From Roseateles_B sp041905785 (GTDB taxonomy: Bacteria > Pseudomonadota > Gammaproteobacteria > Burkholderiales > Burkholderiaceae_C), in contig JAYRKJ010000023.1 in the NCBI GenBank assembly GCA_041905785.1, positions 1-64,000 of the forward strand: a DNA stretch of 64,000 nt, given 5' to 3'. Position 1 is the first letter of the stretch. The number at the start of each line of letters is the position of its first letter. A model generated the notes under the pieces. That model was not told the origin of the DNA, ran no database searches, and was given only the letters and a program-made list of their open reading frames with translations. This document shows, piece after piece, positions 44,668-53,285 of the stretch. The position numbers were made by a program, and so were the translations under genes.

Positions 44668-46926
44668 TCAATCGCGAACACAGTCGACGTAGTAGTGCGT
44701 CTTGCCGTTCTCGTCCTTCTCCGCCACCAGACCATGCACGTCGGTCGCGAAGCCGGGGAACTTGACGTTGAACTCGCGGGTGAACTTGAGGTAGTCGACA
44801 ATCTTCTTGTTGAAGCGCTCGCCCGGGATCAGCAGAGGAATGCCCGGCGGATACGGCGTCAGCAGCGAGGTCGTGACCCGGCCTTCCAGCTTGTCGATCT
44901 CGACACGCTCGGTGCGGCGGTGCGCGATGTGCGCGTAGGCGTCGCTGGGCTTCATGGCTGGCTCGAGGTCCGAGAGGTAGACATCGGTCGTCAGGCGCGC
45001 GATGTCGCCCTGGGCATAGGCCTCGTGGATGCTCTGGCAGAGATCGCGCAGGCCCATGCGCTCGTAGCGCGGCTGGGCGGCACAGAACTCCGGCATGATG
45101 CGCCACAGCGGCGCATTGCGGTCGTAGTCGTCCTTGAACTGCTGCAGCGCGGTCAGCAGCGTGTTCCAGCGGCCCTTGGTGATGCCGATGGTGAACAGGA
45201 TGAAGAAGGAGTACAGCCCCGTCTTCTCCACCACCACACCGTGCTCGGCCAGGAACTTGGTGACAATGCTGGCGGGGATGCCGGTCTTGGCGAACTTGCC
45301 GCTCATGTCCAGCCCCGGCGTGATCACCGTGGACTTGATCGGGTCCAGCATGTTGAAGCCGGCAGCCAGATTGCCAAAACCGTGCCACTTCTGGTTGGCC
45401 TTGAGCATCCAGTCGGCAGGCTTGCCGATGCCCTCCTCGACCAACTTGTCCGGCCCCCAGACCTTGAACCACCAGTCCTTGCCGTAGTCGCCCTCGACCT
45501 TGCGCATGGCGCGGCGGAAGTCCAGGGCCTCGGCGATGCTCTCTTCCACGAGCGCCGGACCGCCCGGCGCGTCCATCATGGCCGCCGCGACATCGCAGCT
45601 GGCAATGATGGAGTACTGCGGGCTGGTCGAGGTGTGCATCAGGTACGCCTCGTTGAACAGGTGCTTGTCCAGCTTGACGTTCTGCGCGTCCTGCACGAGC
45701 ACCTGCGAGGCCTGGCTGATGCCGGCCAGCAGCTTGTGCGTGGACTGCGTGGCATAGACCATGGCCTCCTTCGGCCGCGCGCGGTTCTTGCCCATCGCGT
45801 GGTAGGAGCCGTAGAAGGTGTGGAAGGCCGCGTGCGGCAGCCAGGCCTCATCGAAATGCAGGGTATCGATCCAGCCGTCCAGCTTCTTCTTGATGGTCTC
45901 GGTGTTGTAGAGCACGCCGTCGTAGGTGCTCTGCGTCAGCGTCATGATGCGCGGCTTGACCTTCTTGGGATCCACACCCTTGAGCAGCGGGTTCTTGGCG
46001 ATCTTCTTGCGAATGTTCTCCGGCGCGAACTCGCTCTCAGGGATGGGACCGATGATGCCGTAGTGATTGCGCGTGGGCGTCATGAAGACCGGCACGGCGC
46101 CGGTCATGATGATGCTGTGAAGGATGCTCTTGTGGCAGTTGCGGTCCACCACCACCACGTCGCCCGGGGCCACCGTGTGGTGCCACACCATCTTGTTGGA
46201 CGTGGACGTGCCGTTGGTGACGAAGAAGCAGTGGTCGGCATTGAAGATGCGCGCAGCGTTCTTCTCCGACTCCGCCACCGGCCCCGTGTGGTCCAGCAGC
46301 TGGCCCAGCTCTTCCACGGCATTGCAGACGTCGGCGCGCAGCATGTTCTCGCCGAAGAACTGGTGGAACATCTGGCCCACCGGGCTCTTCAGGAAGGCCA
46401 CGCCACCGGAGTGGCCGGGACAATGCCAGGAGTAGGAGCCATCCTGGGCATAGTCCATCAGGGCCTTGAAGAAGGGCGGCGCCAGGCCGTCCAGATAGCT
46501 CTTGGCCTCGCGGATGATGTGACGCGCCACGAACTCCGGCGTGTCTTCGAACATGTGGATGAAGCCGTGCAGCTCGCGCAGCACGTCGTTGGGCAGGTGC
46601 TGCGAGGTGCGGGTCTCGCCATAGACGTAAATGGGGATGTCCGCATTCTTGAAGCGGATCTCCTCGATGAACTTGCGCAGGTTCAGCACCGCCGGGTCCA
46701 GCTCAGGCCCGGGGGTGAACTCCTCGTCGTCGATGGACAGGATGAAGGCGCTGGCCCGGCTCTGCTGCTGGGCGAATTGCGACAGGTCGCCATAGCTGGT
46801 CACACCCAGCACTTCGAAGCCCTCTTTCTGGATGGCGTCGGCAAGGGCACGGATGCCCAGACCCGAGGTGTTCTCGGAGCGGTAGTCCTCGTCGATGATG
46901 ACGATGGGGAAGCGGAAACGCAGCAT
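44668..46926 (-). CDS. Orn/Lys/Arg family basic amino acid decarboxylase
   Basis: This 752-residue fold-type I PLP decarboxylase matches the long inducible/biosynthetic Orn/Lys/Arg decarboxylases. The N-terminal wing (1-130) is receiver-like, the core has the PLP lysine K398 (ATQSTHKLLAGISQ) and GTSTSNKMV, and the C-terminal domain is complete. The product would be agmatine, cadaverine or putrescine; the specificity cannot be read safely, though an arginine or lysine decarboxylase is most likely. It could feed the polyamine routes encoded at 0.8-14.6 kb. Gene direction is opposite to fabI. Confidence 0.93.
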   Translation of the reverse strand: MLRFRFPIVIIDEDYRSENTSGLGIRALADAIQKEGFEVLGVTSYGDLSQFAQQQSRASAFILSIDDEEFTPGPELDPAVLNLRKFIEEIRFKNADIPIYVYGETRTSQHLPNDVLRELHGFIHMFEDTPEFVARHIIREAKSYLDGLAPPFFKALMDYAQDGSYSWHCPGHSGGVAFLKSPVGQMFHQFFGENMLRADVCNAVEELGQLLDHTGPVAESEKNAARIFNADHCFFVTNGTSTSNKMVWHHTVAPGDVVVVDRNCHKSILHSIIMTGAVPVFMTPTRNHYGIIGPIPESEFAPENIRKKIAKNPLLKGVDPKKVKPRIMTLTQSTYDGVLYNTETIKKKLDGWIDTLHFDEAWLPHAAFHTFYGSYHAMGKNRARPKEAMVYATQSTHKLLAGISQASQVLVQDAQNVKLDKHLFNEAYLMHTSTSPQYSIIASCDVAAAMMDAPGGPALVEESIAEALDFRRAMRKVEGDYGKDWWFKVWGPDKLVEEGIGKPADWMLKANQKWHGFGNLAAGFNMLDPIKSTVITPGLDMSGKFAKTGIPASIVTKFLAEHGVVVEKTGLYSFFILFTIGITKGRWNTLLTALQQFKDDYDRNAPLWRIMPEFCAAQPRYERMGLRDLCQSIHEAYAQGDIARLTTDVYLSDLEPAMKPSDAYAHIAHRRTERVEIDKLEGRVTTSLLTPYPPGIPLLIPGERFNKKIVDYLKFTREFNVKFPGFATDVHGLVAEKDENGKTHYYVDCVRD

Positions 46927-47088
46927 TGAAGGGCCTCCGAGAACTCGGTCGAAAAATCAAAGGCGCGAAGTGTAGGGCTAGGACGCGACAGCGCAAGGAC
47001 CAATTTCGCTTTGTCGCACAAACAGAACGGCAAGCCGGCAAAAGCCGGGCGATACACTCAATTCACATCATGAAATGAAGGAGGCGAG

Positions 47089-47526
47089 ATGGGATTCCAA
47101 GCATCGACCTGGTGGTGGATCGTCACCGGCGTTCTGGTGGCGACCGAGCTCTACACAGGGACCTTCTACCTGCTGATGCTGGCCCTGGGCACCATCAGCG
47201 CCGCCGTGGCGGCCCATGCCGGCCTGGACCATATCGGGCAGATGCTGTCAGCCGCCGTGGTGGGCGGCCTGGCGGTCACGTTGTGGCACCGCCAGCAGCT
47301 GGCACGCCGAAGCCATGAAGCCCAGGCGCCCGCCGGCCACAACCCGGACGTGGTGCTGGACATCGGCCAGCAGGTGCAGGTCGAGGCCTGGCAGGACAAC
47401 GGCCATGCGACCGTGCGTTACCGCGGCGCGCAATGGCAGGCCCGCTATGCCGGCAGCGGCACACCGCAACCCGGCCCTCACACCATCCGCGGCGTGGACG
47501 GCAGTGTCCTGCTGCTGGACGCCTGA
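47089..47526 (+). CDS. NfeD family membrane protein
   Basis: This 145-residue protein has two N-terminal membrane segments (about 8-45 and 50-65) and a C-terminal OB-fold domain of NfeD type (about 85-145, ending GVDGSVLLLDA). Short NfeD proteins pair with stomatin/SPFH proteins; the next gene, 36 bases on, encodes one. AAGGAGGCGAG before the ATG is an excellent ribosome site. The pair is thought to organise membrane microdomains. Confidence 0.9.
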   Translation: MGFQASTWWWIVTGVLVATELYTGTFYLLMLALGTISAAVAAHAGLDHIGQMLSAAVVGGLAVTLWHRQQLARRSHEAQAPAGHNPDVVLDIGQQVQVEAWQDNGHATVRYRGAQWQARYAGSGTPQPGPHTIRGVDGSVLLLDA

Positions 47527-47562
47527 CAAGCGGCTCGCCGCATCACTCACAAAGGAGGATTC

Positions 47563-48474
47563 ATGGAACTCATTGCACTGGTGATCCTGATCGCCGCAGC
47601 CATTTTCGTCATCCAGTCGGTCAAGGTCGTGCCGCAGCAGAACGCCTGGGTGGTCGAGCGCCTGGGCAAGTACCACACCACCCTCACCCCGGGCCTGAGC
47701 TTCCTGGTGCCCTTCGTGGACCGCCTGGCCTACCGGCACTCGCTGAAGGAGATTCCGCTGGACGTGCCCAGCCAGATCTGCATCACGAAGGACAACACCC
47801 AGCTGACGGTGGACGGCATCCTGTACTTCCAGGTCACCGACCCGATGCGTGCGAGCTACGGCTCCAGCAACTACATCATTGCCATCACCCAGCTGGCACA
47901 GACCACGCTGCGCTCGGTAATCGGCCGCATGGAGCTGGACAAGACCTTCGAGGAGCGCGAGATCATCAACAGCGCCGTGGTGCAGGCCCTGGACGAGGCC
48001 GCGCTGAACTGGGGTGTCAAGGTGCTGCGCTACGAGATCAAGGACCTGACGCCGCCGGCCGAGATCCTGCGCGCCATGCAGGCCCAGATCACCGCCGAGC
48101 GGGACAAGCGCGCCCTGATTGCCGCCTCCGAAGGCCGCCGCCAGGAGCAGATCAACATCGCCACCGGCGAGCGCGAGGCTTCCATCGCGCGCTCCGAGGG
48201 CGAGAAGCAGGCCGAGATCAACAAGGCCCAGGGCGAGGCCGCCGCCATCCTGGCCGTGGCCAGCGCCAGCGCCGAGGCCATCCGCCAGATCGCCGCAGCC
48301 ATCCAGTCGCCGGGCGGCGAACAGGCCGTGCAGCTGAAGGTCGCGGAGAAGGCGGTCGAGGCCTACGCGCAGCTGGCCCAGAAGAACAACACGATGATCG
48401 TGCCCAACAACATGAGCGAGGTGTCCGGCCTTATTGGCACGGCCATGGGGCTGATCAAGGGCAGCAAGCATTGA
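47563..48474 (+). CDS. qmcA: SPFH/stomatin/prohibitin family protein, QmcA-like
   Basis: This 303-residue membrane-anchored SPFH protein has an N-terminal hydrophobic anchor (LIALVILIAAAIFVIQSV), an SPFH domain beginning VVPQQNAWVVERLGKYHTTL, and a long Ala/Glu coiled coil (about 175-265) for oligomerisation. AAAGGAGGATTC before the ATG is a strong ribosome site. QmcA-type proteins form large complexes in the inner membrane and influence membrane protease activity. It is co-transcribed with the NfeD gene. Confidence 0.92.
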   Translation: MELIALVILIAAAIFVIQSVKVVPQQNAWVVERLGKYHTTLTPGLSFLVPFVDRLAYRHSLKEIPLDVPSQICITKDNTQLTVDGILYFQVTDPMRASYGSSNYIIAITQLAQTTLRSVIGRMELDKTFEEREIINSAVVQALDEAALNWGVKVLRYEIKDLTPPAEILRAMQAQITAERDKRALIAASEGRRQEQINIATGEREASIARSEGEKQAEINKAQGEAAAILAVASASAEAIRQIAAAIQSPGGEQAVQLKVAEKAVEAYAQLAQKNNTMIVPNNMSEVSGLIGTAMGLIKGSKH

Positions 48475-48605
48475 GCCTGGTGCGAGCCAGGAACACTCCT
48501 GCCCCGCTGTTTTCGGCCCCCGAGGCCCTCAGGGATCCCTCGAAGACCCTCGAAGAAAATCTTCAAAAATTTGCCAAAGTTTCCTGGAGCCCCAAAAAAC
48601 TGCGC

Positions 48606-48611
48606 TATGAT
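48606..48611 (+). promoter_or_regulatory. -10 hexamer of the tRNA-Ser promoter
   Basis: TATGAT lies 10 bases before the tRNA 5' end. The matching -35 region (CCTGGA, 17 bases upstream) is poor, so the promoter call rests mainly on position. Confidence 0.4.
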
Positions 48612-48621
48612 GGCGGGCTTC

Positions 48622-48712
48622 GGAGAGATGGATGAGTGGTTTAAGTCGCACGCCTGGAAAGCGTGTGTGGGTTAACAGCCCACCGCGGGTTCGAATCCCG
48701 CTCTCTCCGCCA
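48622..48712 (+). tRNA. tRNA-Ser (anticodon GGA), CCA encoded
   Basis: This 91-base class II tRNA has acceptor stem GGAGAGA/TCTCTCC, discriminator G and encoded CCA (48710-48712). The anticodon stem is CACGC/GCGTG with loop CTGGAAA, giving anticodon GGA at 48656-48658. A long variable arm (TGTGGGTTAACAGCCCACC) is typical of serine tRNAs. The T-loop GGTTCGAATCC is canonical. It reads UCC and UCU codons. Confidence 0.98.
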
Positions 48713-48723
48713 CCATTGCCTTG

Positions 48724-48762
48724 AAACGGGCCCCAGACGCGAGTCGGGGCCCGTTTTCTTTT
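48724..48762 (+). terminator. terminator of the tRNA-Ser transcript
   Basis: AAACGGGCCCC (48724-48734) and GGGGCCCGTTT (48746-48756) form an 11-base stem followed by TTTCTTTTG. Placement 11 bases after the tRNA makes the assignment clear. Confidence 0.9.
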
Positions 48763-48772
48763 GTCGGTTCAT

Positions 48773-48805
48773 TTTGCCGGCTCCTTTGCCGGCTCCTTTG
48801 CCGGC
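48773..48805 (+). repeat. 12-base tandem repeat, 2.75 units
   Basis: TTTGCCGGCTCC is repeated at 48773-48784 and 48785-48796, with a partial third unit to 48805. It lies in the noncoding gap between the tRNA terminator and the decarboxylase gene. Confidence 0.75.
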
Positions 48806-48907
48806 ATCGACCTCTGCCCGCATGCCGCCGTGGCGCGCACGGCGCGCCGAGCCGCCATTGAGCCACCATTGAGCCGCAACCCAGCCCTCGGGCTCAGGCC
48901 CGCAGGC

Positions 48908-50188
48908 TCAGACCAGCACTTCCAGGCAAGCCGGATGCCCCAGAAAGCCCTGCGGGCTCGCGCTCGCGCCATAGGCGCCGGACTGGTAGACCACCACGAG
49001 GTCCCCCTCCTGCGCCGCGGGCAGCATCATGCGCTCGGCCAGCAGGTCCAGCGGTGTGCACAGCGGCCCCACCACCTGCACGGATTCCACGGCGGGCTGG
49101 TCCATGCGGTTGCCTATCACCACGGGGTAGTTCTTGCGGATCACTTGGCCGAAGTTGCCGGAGGCCGCCAGGTGGTGATGCAGGCCGCCATCGGTCACGA
49201 GAAAGACCTGACCCCGCGAGACCTTGCGATCCAGCACCCGCGCCACGTAAAGCCCCGCCTCGCCCACCAAATAGCGCCCCAGCTCCAGCACCAGGTGCGC
49301 CTCGGGCAGCTCGCGCGCGGCCCGGGCCTGCAGCTCGGCGAGATTGGCCGCCACCGGTGCCAGGTCCAGCGGCTGCTCGCCCGGGAAGTAGGGAATGCCG
49401 AAGCCACCGCCCAAGTTCAGGTGCCGCACCGGCGCCGGCGCGTCGGCCGCGAGCCGAAGGGCCAGCTCATAGCTCAGACGCTGGGCCTCGCAGATCGCCT
49501 CGGCGCGCAGGTTCTGCGAGCCTGCGAAAAGATGGAAGCCCTCGAACTGCAAGCCCAGCCGCCCGATGTCGGCCAGCAGGCGCGGCACCTCCTCCGCATC
49601 GACGCCGAACTGCTTGGGCCCGCCGCCCATGCGCATGCCCGAGCCCTTGAGCTCGAAATCGGGATTCACGCGCACCGCCACGCGCGCCGCCCGCCCCAGA
49701 GCCTGCGAGGCCCGAGCCAGGATGGGCAGCTCGCGGAAGGACTCCACGTTGACCAGCACGCCCGCCTCCACCGAGGCGCACAGCTCCTCCTCCCGCTTGC
49801 CTGGGCCGGCGAAACTCATGTGCCCCGGGTCTGCCCCCTGCGCCAGCGCCAAGCGCATCTCGCCGGCGGAGGCCACGTCGATGCCGTCGACCAGGCCCAC
49901 CATGCAGCCCACCACGGCGGGCAGGGGATTGGCCTTCATCGCGTAATGGAGCTGGATGCCGACGGGCAAGGCCGCGCGCAATTCGGCGGCCCGGCGCTGC
50001 AGCAGAGCGCGCTCGTACACATAGAACGGCGTCTGGCCCAGCGCCGCGGCCAGTTGGCTCAAAGGCCGCCCGCCGACGAGCAGTTCGCCAGCCTGGACCG
50101 GGAACTGGCGCATCGGTGCATGCACGGGCATGGCCCGCACAGCGTCAACAGCAGAGGCGGCGGCAGGGGCGGCAGGCGTGGTGTCCAT
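48908..50188 (-). CDS. PLP-dependent decarboxylase, exosortase A system-associated type
   Basis: This 426-residue fold-type III (alanine-racemase-like) decarboxylase is of the diaminopimelate/ornithine decarboxylase class. The PLP lysine is K85 in LHYAMKANPLP, and the glycine-rich phosphate loop is LNLGGGFGIPYFPGE. The partner-subunit region QSGAYGASASPQGFLGHP is typical of the exosortase-A-associated subgroup, which begins PVHAPM. The start is unsettled: ATG 50188, an upstream ATG at 50203, or the internal MPVHAP; none has a good ribosome site. It would make a primary amine from an amino acid; the substrate is unknown. It is downstream of, and probably co-transcribed with, the ligase gene. 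Confidence 0.85.
   Translation of the reverse strand: MDTTPAAPAAASAVDAVRAMPVHAPMRQFPVQAGELLVGGRPLSQLAAALGQTPFYVYERALLQRRAAELRAALPVGIQLHYAMKANPLPAVVGCMVGLVDGIDVASAGEMRLALAQGADPGHMSFAGPGKREEELCASVEAGVLVNVESFRELPILARASQALGRAARVAVRVNPDFELKGSGMRMGGGPKQFGVDAEEVPRLLADIGRLGLQFEGFHLFAGSQNLRAEAICEAQRLSYELALRLAADAPAPVRHLNLGGGFGIPYFPGEQPLDLAPVAANLAELQARAARELPEAHLVLELGRYLVGEAGLYVARVLDRKVSRGQVFLVTDGGLHHHLAASGNFGQVIRKNYPVVIGNRMDQPAVESVQVVGPLCTPLDLLAERMMLPAAQEGDLVVVYQSGAYGASASPQGFLGHPACLEVLV
49203..49215 (+). repeat. recurring 13-mer AAGACCTGACCCC, exact copy 2
   Basis: This copy lies inside the minus-strand decarboxylase gene, so its plus-strand orientation is opposite to the gene. Confidence 0.6.
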
Positions 50189-50256
50189 GAAGCGTGGGGG
50201 CATCAAGTGTGAAGCGTGAAGTTCGGCGTGCGAAGCCTGACCTGCAGGCGCACAGC

Positions 50257-51909
50257 TCAGCTCGCGCCTGCCAGGGCCTGCTGCTGCAGGCGCTGGCGGT
50301 CGATCTTGCCATTGGGATTGCGGGGCAGCGGGTCGTTCACAGGCAGCAGGCGCGCCGGCACCATATAGGCGGGCATGTGCCTTTTGCAGAAGGCCAGCAG
50401 CGCGGCCGGATCGGCTTCGGCGCCCGCGCCAGGGTAGTACACCACCTCGATGCACTGGCCCAGCTGTTCGTGCGGCAGCCCGTAGGCCGCGCACTCGCCG
50501 ACCAGGCCGGAGCGGTACAGCAACTCCTCCACCTCCACCGGACTGACCCGGTAGCCGGAGGTCTTGATCATCTCGTCGCGCCGGCCGATGAAGTAGAGAA
50601 AGCCCTCGGCGTCGCGTCGCACGGTGTCGCCCGAGAAGACGGCGTATTCCGGCAGCTGCAGGCCGGCCTCGCGCCCGCCTACGCCGGGCGGCAGGGGCTT
50701 GTAGCGCTCGGCAGTCTTCTCGGCATCGTTCCAGTAGCCCATGCCCACCAGCGGACCGCGGTGCACCAGCTCGCCGGGCTCGTCCACGCCGCAGACGCTG
50801 CCGTCCTCGCGCAGCACCAGGATCTCGGCGTTGGGGATGGCCCGGCCAATGGAATCCGGCCGGCGGTCCACCTCCGACGGCGGCAGATAGGTCGAGCGGA
50901 AGGCCTCGGTGAGCCCATACATCAGGTAAGGCGCGGCCTGGGGCAGGCGCTCGCGCAGGCGCTCCAGGGTCTCGCGGGGCATGCGCCCGCCGGTATTGGC
51001 GAAGTAGCGCAGGCTGCGTCCCGCCCCTTGCGGCCAGGACAGCTGGGTGAGCTGGATGTAGAGCGGCGGCACGGCCGTCAGCCCCGTGATGCCCTCGCGA
51101 TCCAGCGCCTTCAGCAGGTCCTGCGGCAGCAGGTAGTTGAGCAGCACGACCTTGGCGCCGACCAGGAAAGCCGTGCTCAGCTGACTGAACCCCGCGTCGA
51201 AGGACAGGGGCAAGGCCGCCAGCAGCACGTCTCCTTCGTGATTGCCCAGGTACTGCGCCACGCTCTGCGCGCCCAGCACCAGGTTGCGGTGAGACAGCAC
51301 CACCCCCTTGGGCTTGCCAGTGCTGCCCGAGGTGTAGAGGATGGCCGCCATGTCGCTGTCCAGCACCGGCGGCGTCAGGACGGCCGGTGGCGTGGCCAGC
51401 ACCTCCGCCCAGTCATGCGTCTGCAGCCCTGTGGGCAGACCCAGCCCCTGGGGGCAGCCATCCACCAGCAGCACCTGCCGCAAGGCCGGGCAGCCGGACA
51501 GCACCTCGGCCAGGGTTTGAAGGCGCGCACCGGCGGTGATGAGCAGCGTCACCTCGCAGTCCTGCAGGATGTGCGCCACCTGCTCGGCCTTCAGGATGGG
51601 GTTGACCGGCACGAACACGGCCCCCAGCGCCCCGGCGCCAAAGCAGCCGATGACGAACTCCGGGCGCTTGTCCAGGTAGACCGCCACCCGCTGGCCGCGG
51701 GCCAGCCCTTGGGCAGCCAGCCAAGCCCCCATCCGATGCAAGCCTTGCGACAGCCCGGCGTAGTCCAGCTCGCCGCCGTCCCATCCCAAAGCAGGCGACG
51801 TGGGCCTCTGGCGGGCCTGGAGGTGGACCAGGTCCGCGAGCAGGCGGGGCACAGGAAAGCCAGGAAGGCCTGGGGCTGGAGCTGGGGCAGCGGCAACGGT
51901 CTCTTGCAT
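50257..51909 (-). CDS. acyl-CoA/acyl-ACP ligase (AMP-forming), exosortase A system-associated type
   Basis: This 550-residue ANL-superfamily adenylating enzyme has the AMP-binding motif YTSGSTGKPKG (192-202), YGLTEAFRSTYLPP as the A5 region and a C-terminal lysine in NPNGKIDR. It would activate a carboxylic acid as an acyl-AMP and load it on CoA or on the carrier protein encoded divergently at 52111. The subgroup is known from loci with exosortase A and PEP-CTERM/exopolysaccharide genes. The 201-base gap to the ACP gene holds both divergent promoters. Confidence 0.88.
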   Translation of the reverse strand: MQETVAAAPAPAPGLPGFPVPRLLADLVHLQARQRPTSPALGWDGGELDYAGLSQGLHRMGAWLAAQGLARGQRVAVYLDKRPEFVIGCFGAGALGAVFVPVNPILKAEQVAHILQDCEVTLLITAGARLQTLAEVLSGCPALRQVLLVDGCPQGLGLPTGLQTHDWAEVLATPPAVLTPPVLDSDMAAILYTSGSTGKPKGVVLSHRNLVLGAQSVAQYLGNHEGDVLLAALPLSFDAGFSQLSTAFLVGAKVVLLNYLLPQDLLKALDREGITGLTAVPPLYIQLTQLSWPQGAGRSLRYFANTGGRMPRETLERLRERLPQAAPYLMYGLTEAFRSTYLPPSEVDRRPDSIGRAIPNAEILVLREDGSVCGVDEPGELVHRGPLVGMGYWNDAEKTAERYKPLPPGVGGREAGLQLPEYAVFSGDTVRRDAEGFLYFIGRRDEMIKTSGYRVSPVEVEELLYRSGLVGECAAYGLPHEQLGQCIEVVYYPGAGAEADPAALLAFCKRHMPAYMVPARLLPVNDPLPRNPNGKIDRQRLQQQALAGAS

Positions 51910-52110
51910 GGTCCGGCCATTGTCCCCGACTTGCCCGCCGAGCCCAGCGATCCGGCCGTGGCCGTGCGAGCGGCGCCGCCCGCCGGCCCCTCCCTCGGGA
52001 TGAGGGGGCCCCCGGGCCCGGAACCCGCCCGCGCCCCCAGTTAAGATTCGGCCGCCTTCCCCTGGCGCCCGACGCCGCTCGGGCCGCCATTTCTTTTTCC
52101 CGAACGCCCC

Positions 52111-52362
52111 ATGTCCTCAGCTTCGCACGTGCTCCGCCTTCTCGACGAAACGCTCGGTCTCCAAGGCCGCGCCGCGCAGTTCGATGCGCAGACGCCCCTG
52201 CTGGGCGCCCTGCCGGAGCTGGACTCCATGGGCGTGGTCAGCCTGATCACGGCGCTGGAAGAGCAGCTGGGCATCACCATCGGCGACGACGAGATCGATG
52301 GCCAAACCTTTGCGACGGTGGGGGCCCTGACCCGCTTCGTCGACGCCAAGCTGGCGGCCTGA
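52111..52362 (+). CDS. acyl carrier protein, exosortase A-associated locus
   Basis: This 83-residue four-helix carrier has the phosphopantetheine serine S39 in ELDSMGVVSLITALEE. The DSM motif replaces the DSL of fatty-acid ACP, as is common in dedicated carriers. It begins the plus-strand operon, opposite the acyl ligase that probably loads it. Housekeeping acpP would lie in a fab cluster, so this one is specialised. Confidence 0.92.
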   Translation: MSSASHVLRLLDETLGLQGRAAQFDAQTPLLGALPELDSMGVVSLITALEEQLGITIGDDEIDGQTFATVGALTRFVDAKLAA

Positions 52363-52381
52363 GGCCGCCCTCGCCTGAACC

Positions 52382-53227
52382 ATGGACGCCGCCACAGCCT
52401 TCTTCCTGGAAAGCCGTGACGGCAGCCTGCGCTACCTGAACCTCTTCAAGCCGGCCTCCGACCAGGCGCAGCGTGGCCTCGTCCTCTTGGTGCCCCCCTG
52501 GCTGGAAGAACTCAACTGCAGCCGCCGCATGCTGGCCCTGGGGGCCGATGCGCTGCGCCAGGCCGGCTTCACCGTGCTGTGGCCCGACCTTTATGGCTGT
52601 GGCGACAGCGCCGGCGAGCACGCGGACGCCCGCTGGCAAACCTGGCTGGACGACCTGGACCTGGCCCTGCAGCGCCTGCGCCAGGAGGGCGAGAGGGACA
52701 GCCCGCTGTGGCTTTGGAGCCTTCGCAGCGGCGCCTTGCTGGCCAGCGAATTCGCGCAGCGGCAGCAACTGGCCTGCCATTGGCTGTTGTGGCAGCCCCA
52801 GGCCAAGGGCGAGCAGGTGCTGCAGCAGTTCCTGCGCCTGCGCCTGGCCGCCGACATGGCCAGCGGCACGCGCCGCCATGGCGACAGCGCTGCCATGCGC
52901 CAGGCCCTGCAGGCCGGGCAAGCCCTGCACGCGGCCGGCTACGTCGTCCACCCCGAACTGGCCTTGCCTTTGGCGGCCGCCCAGCTGAAGCCGCCCGGCG
53001 GGGTCGCCGGCGCCCGCCTGGTCTGGTGCGAGATGGCCAGCGCGGCCACCCAGACCCTGGGGCCGACCAGCCGCCAGCACATCGAGGCCTGGCGCGCCGC
53101 GGGCTACCATGCCAGCACCGTCTGCGTGCAGGGACCGCAGTTCTGGGCCAGCCCCGAGCCGACCCTCAGCCGCGGCCTGATCGACGGCAGCCTGCGTGCC
53201 CTGTGCGCGAACGAGGCCGCCGCATGA
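52382..53227 (+). CDS. alpha/beta hydrolase-fold protein, exosortase A-associated hydrolase 2 type
   Basis: This 281-residue protein has an alpha/beta hydrolase outline: the strand LVLLVPPWLEELNCSRRM, the WPDLYGCGDSAGEHAD turn and the nucleophile-elbow region LWLWSLRSGALLA. At the elbow the sequence is S-L-R-S-G (113-117), so the usual serine position is Arg115 and a canonical Ser hydrolase mechanism is doubtful. It starts 19 bases after the ACP gene. The subgroup accompanies exosortase A loci and has no known reaction. A thioesterase-like or acyl-binding role is possible. Confidence 0.82.
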   Translation: MDAATAFFLESRDGSLRYLNLFKPASDQAQRGLVLLVPPWLEELNCSRRMLALGADALRQAGFTVLWPDLYGCGDSAGEHADARWQTWLDDLDLALQRLRQEGERDSPLWLWSLRSGALLASEFAQRQQLACHWLLWQPQAKGEQVLQQFLRLRLAADMASGTRRHGDSAAMRQALQAGQALHAAGYVVHPELALPLAAAQLKPPGGVAGARLVWCEMASAATQTLGPTSRQHIEAWRAAGYHASTVCVQGPQFWASPEPTLSRGLIDGSLRALCANEAAA

Positions 53228-53285
53228 GCGCCCGCCCGTGTTTCCCGCCATGTTTGCCGGTCAGTACCGTGCCAAGGATCGCGCC

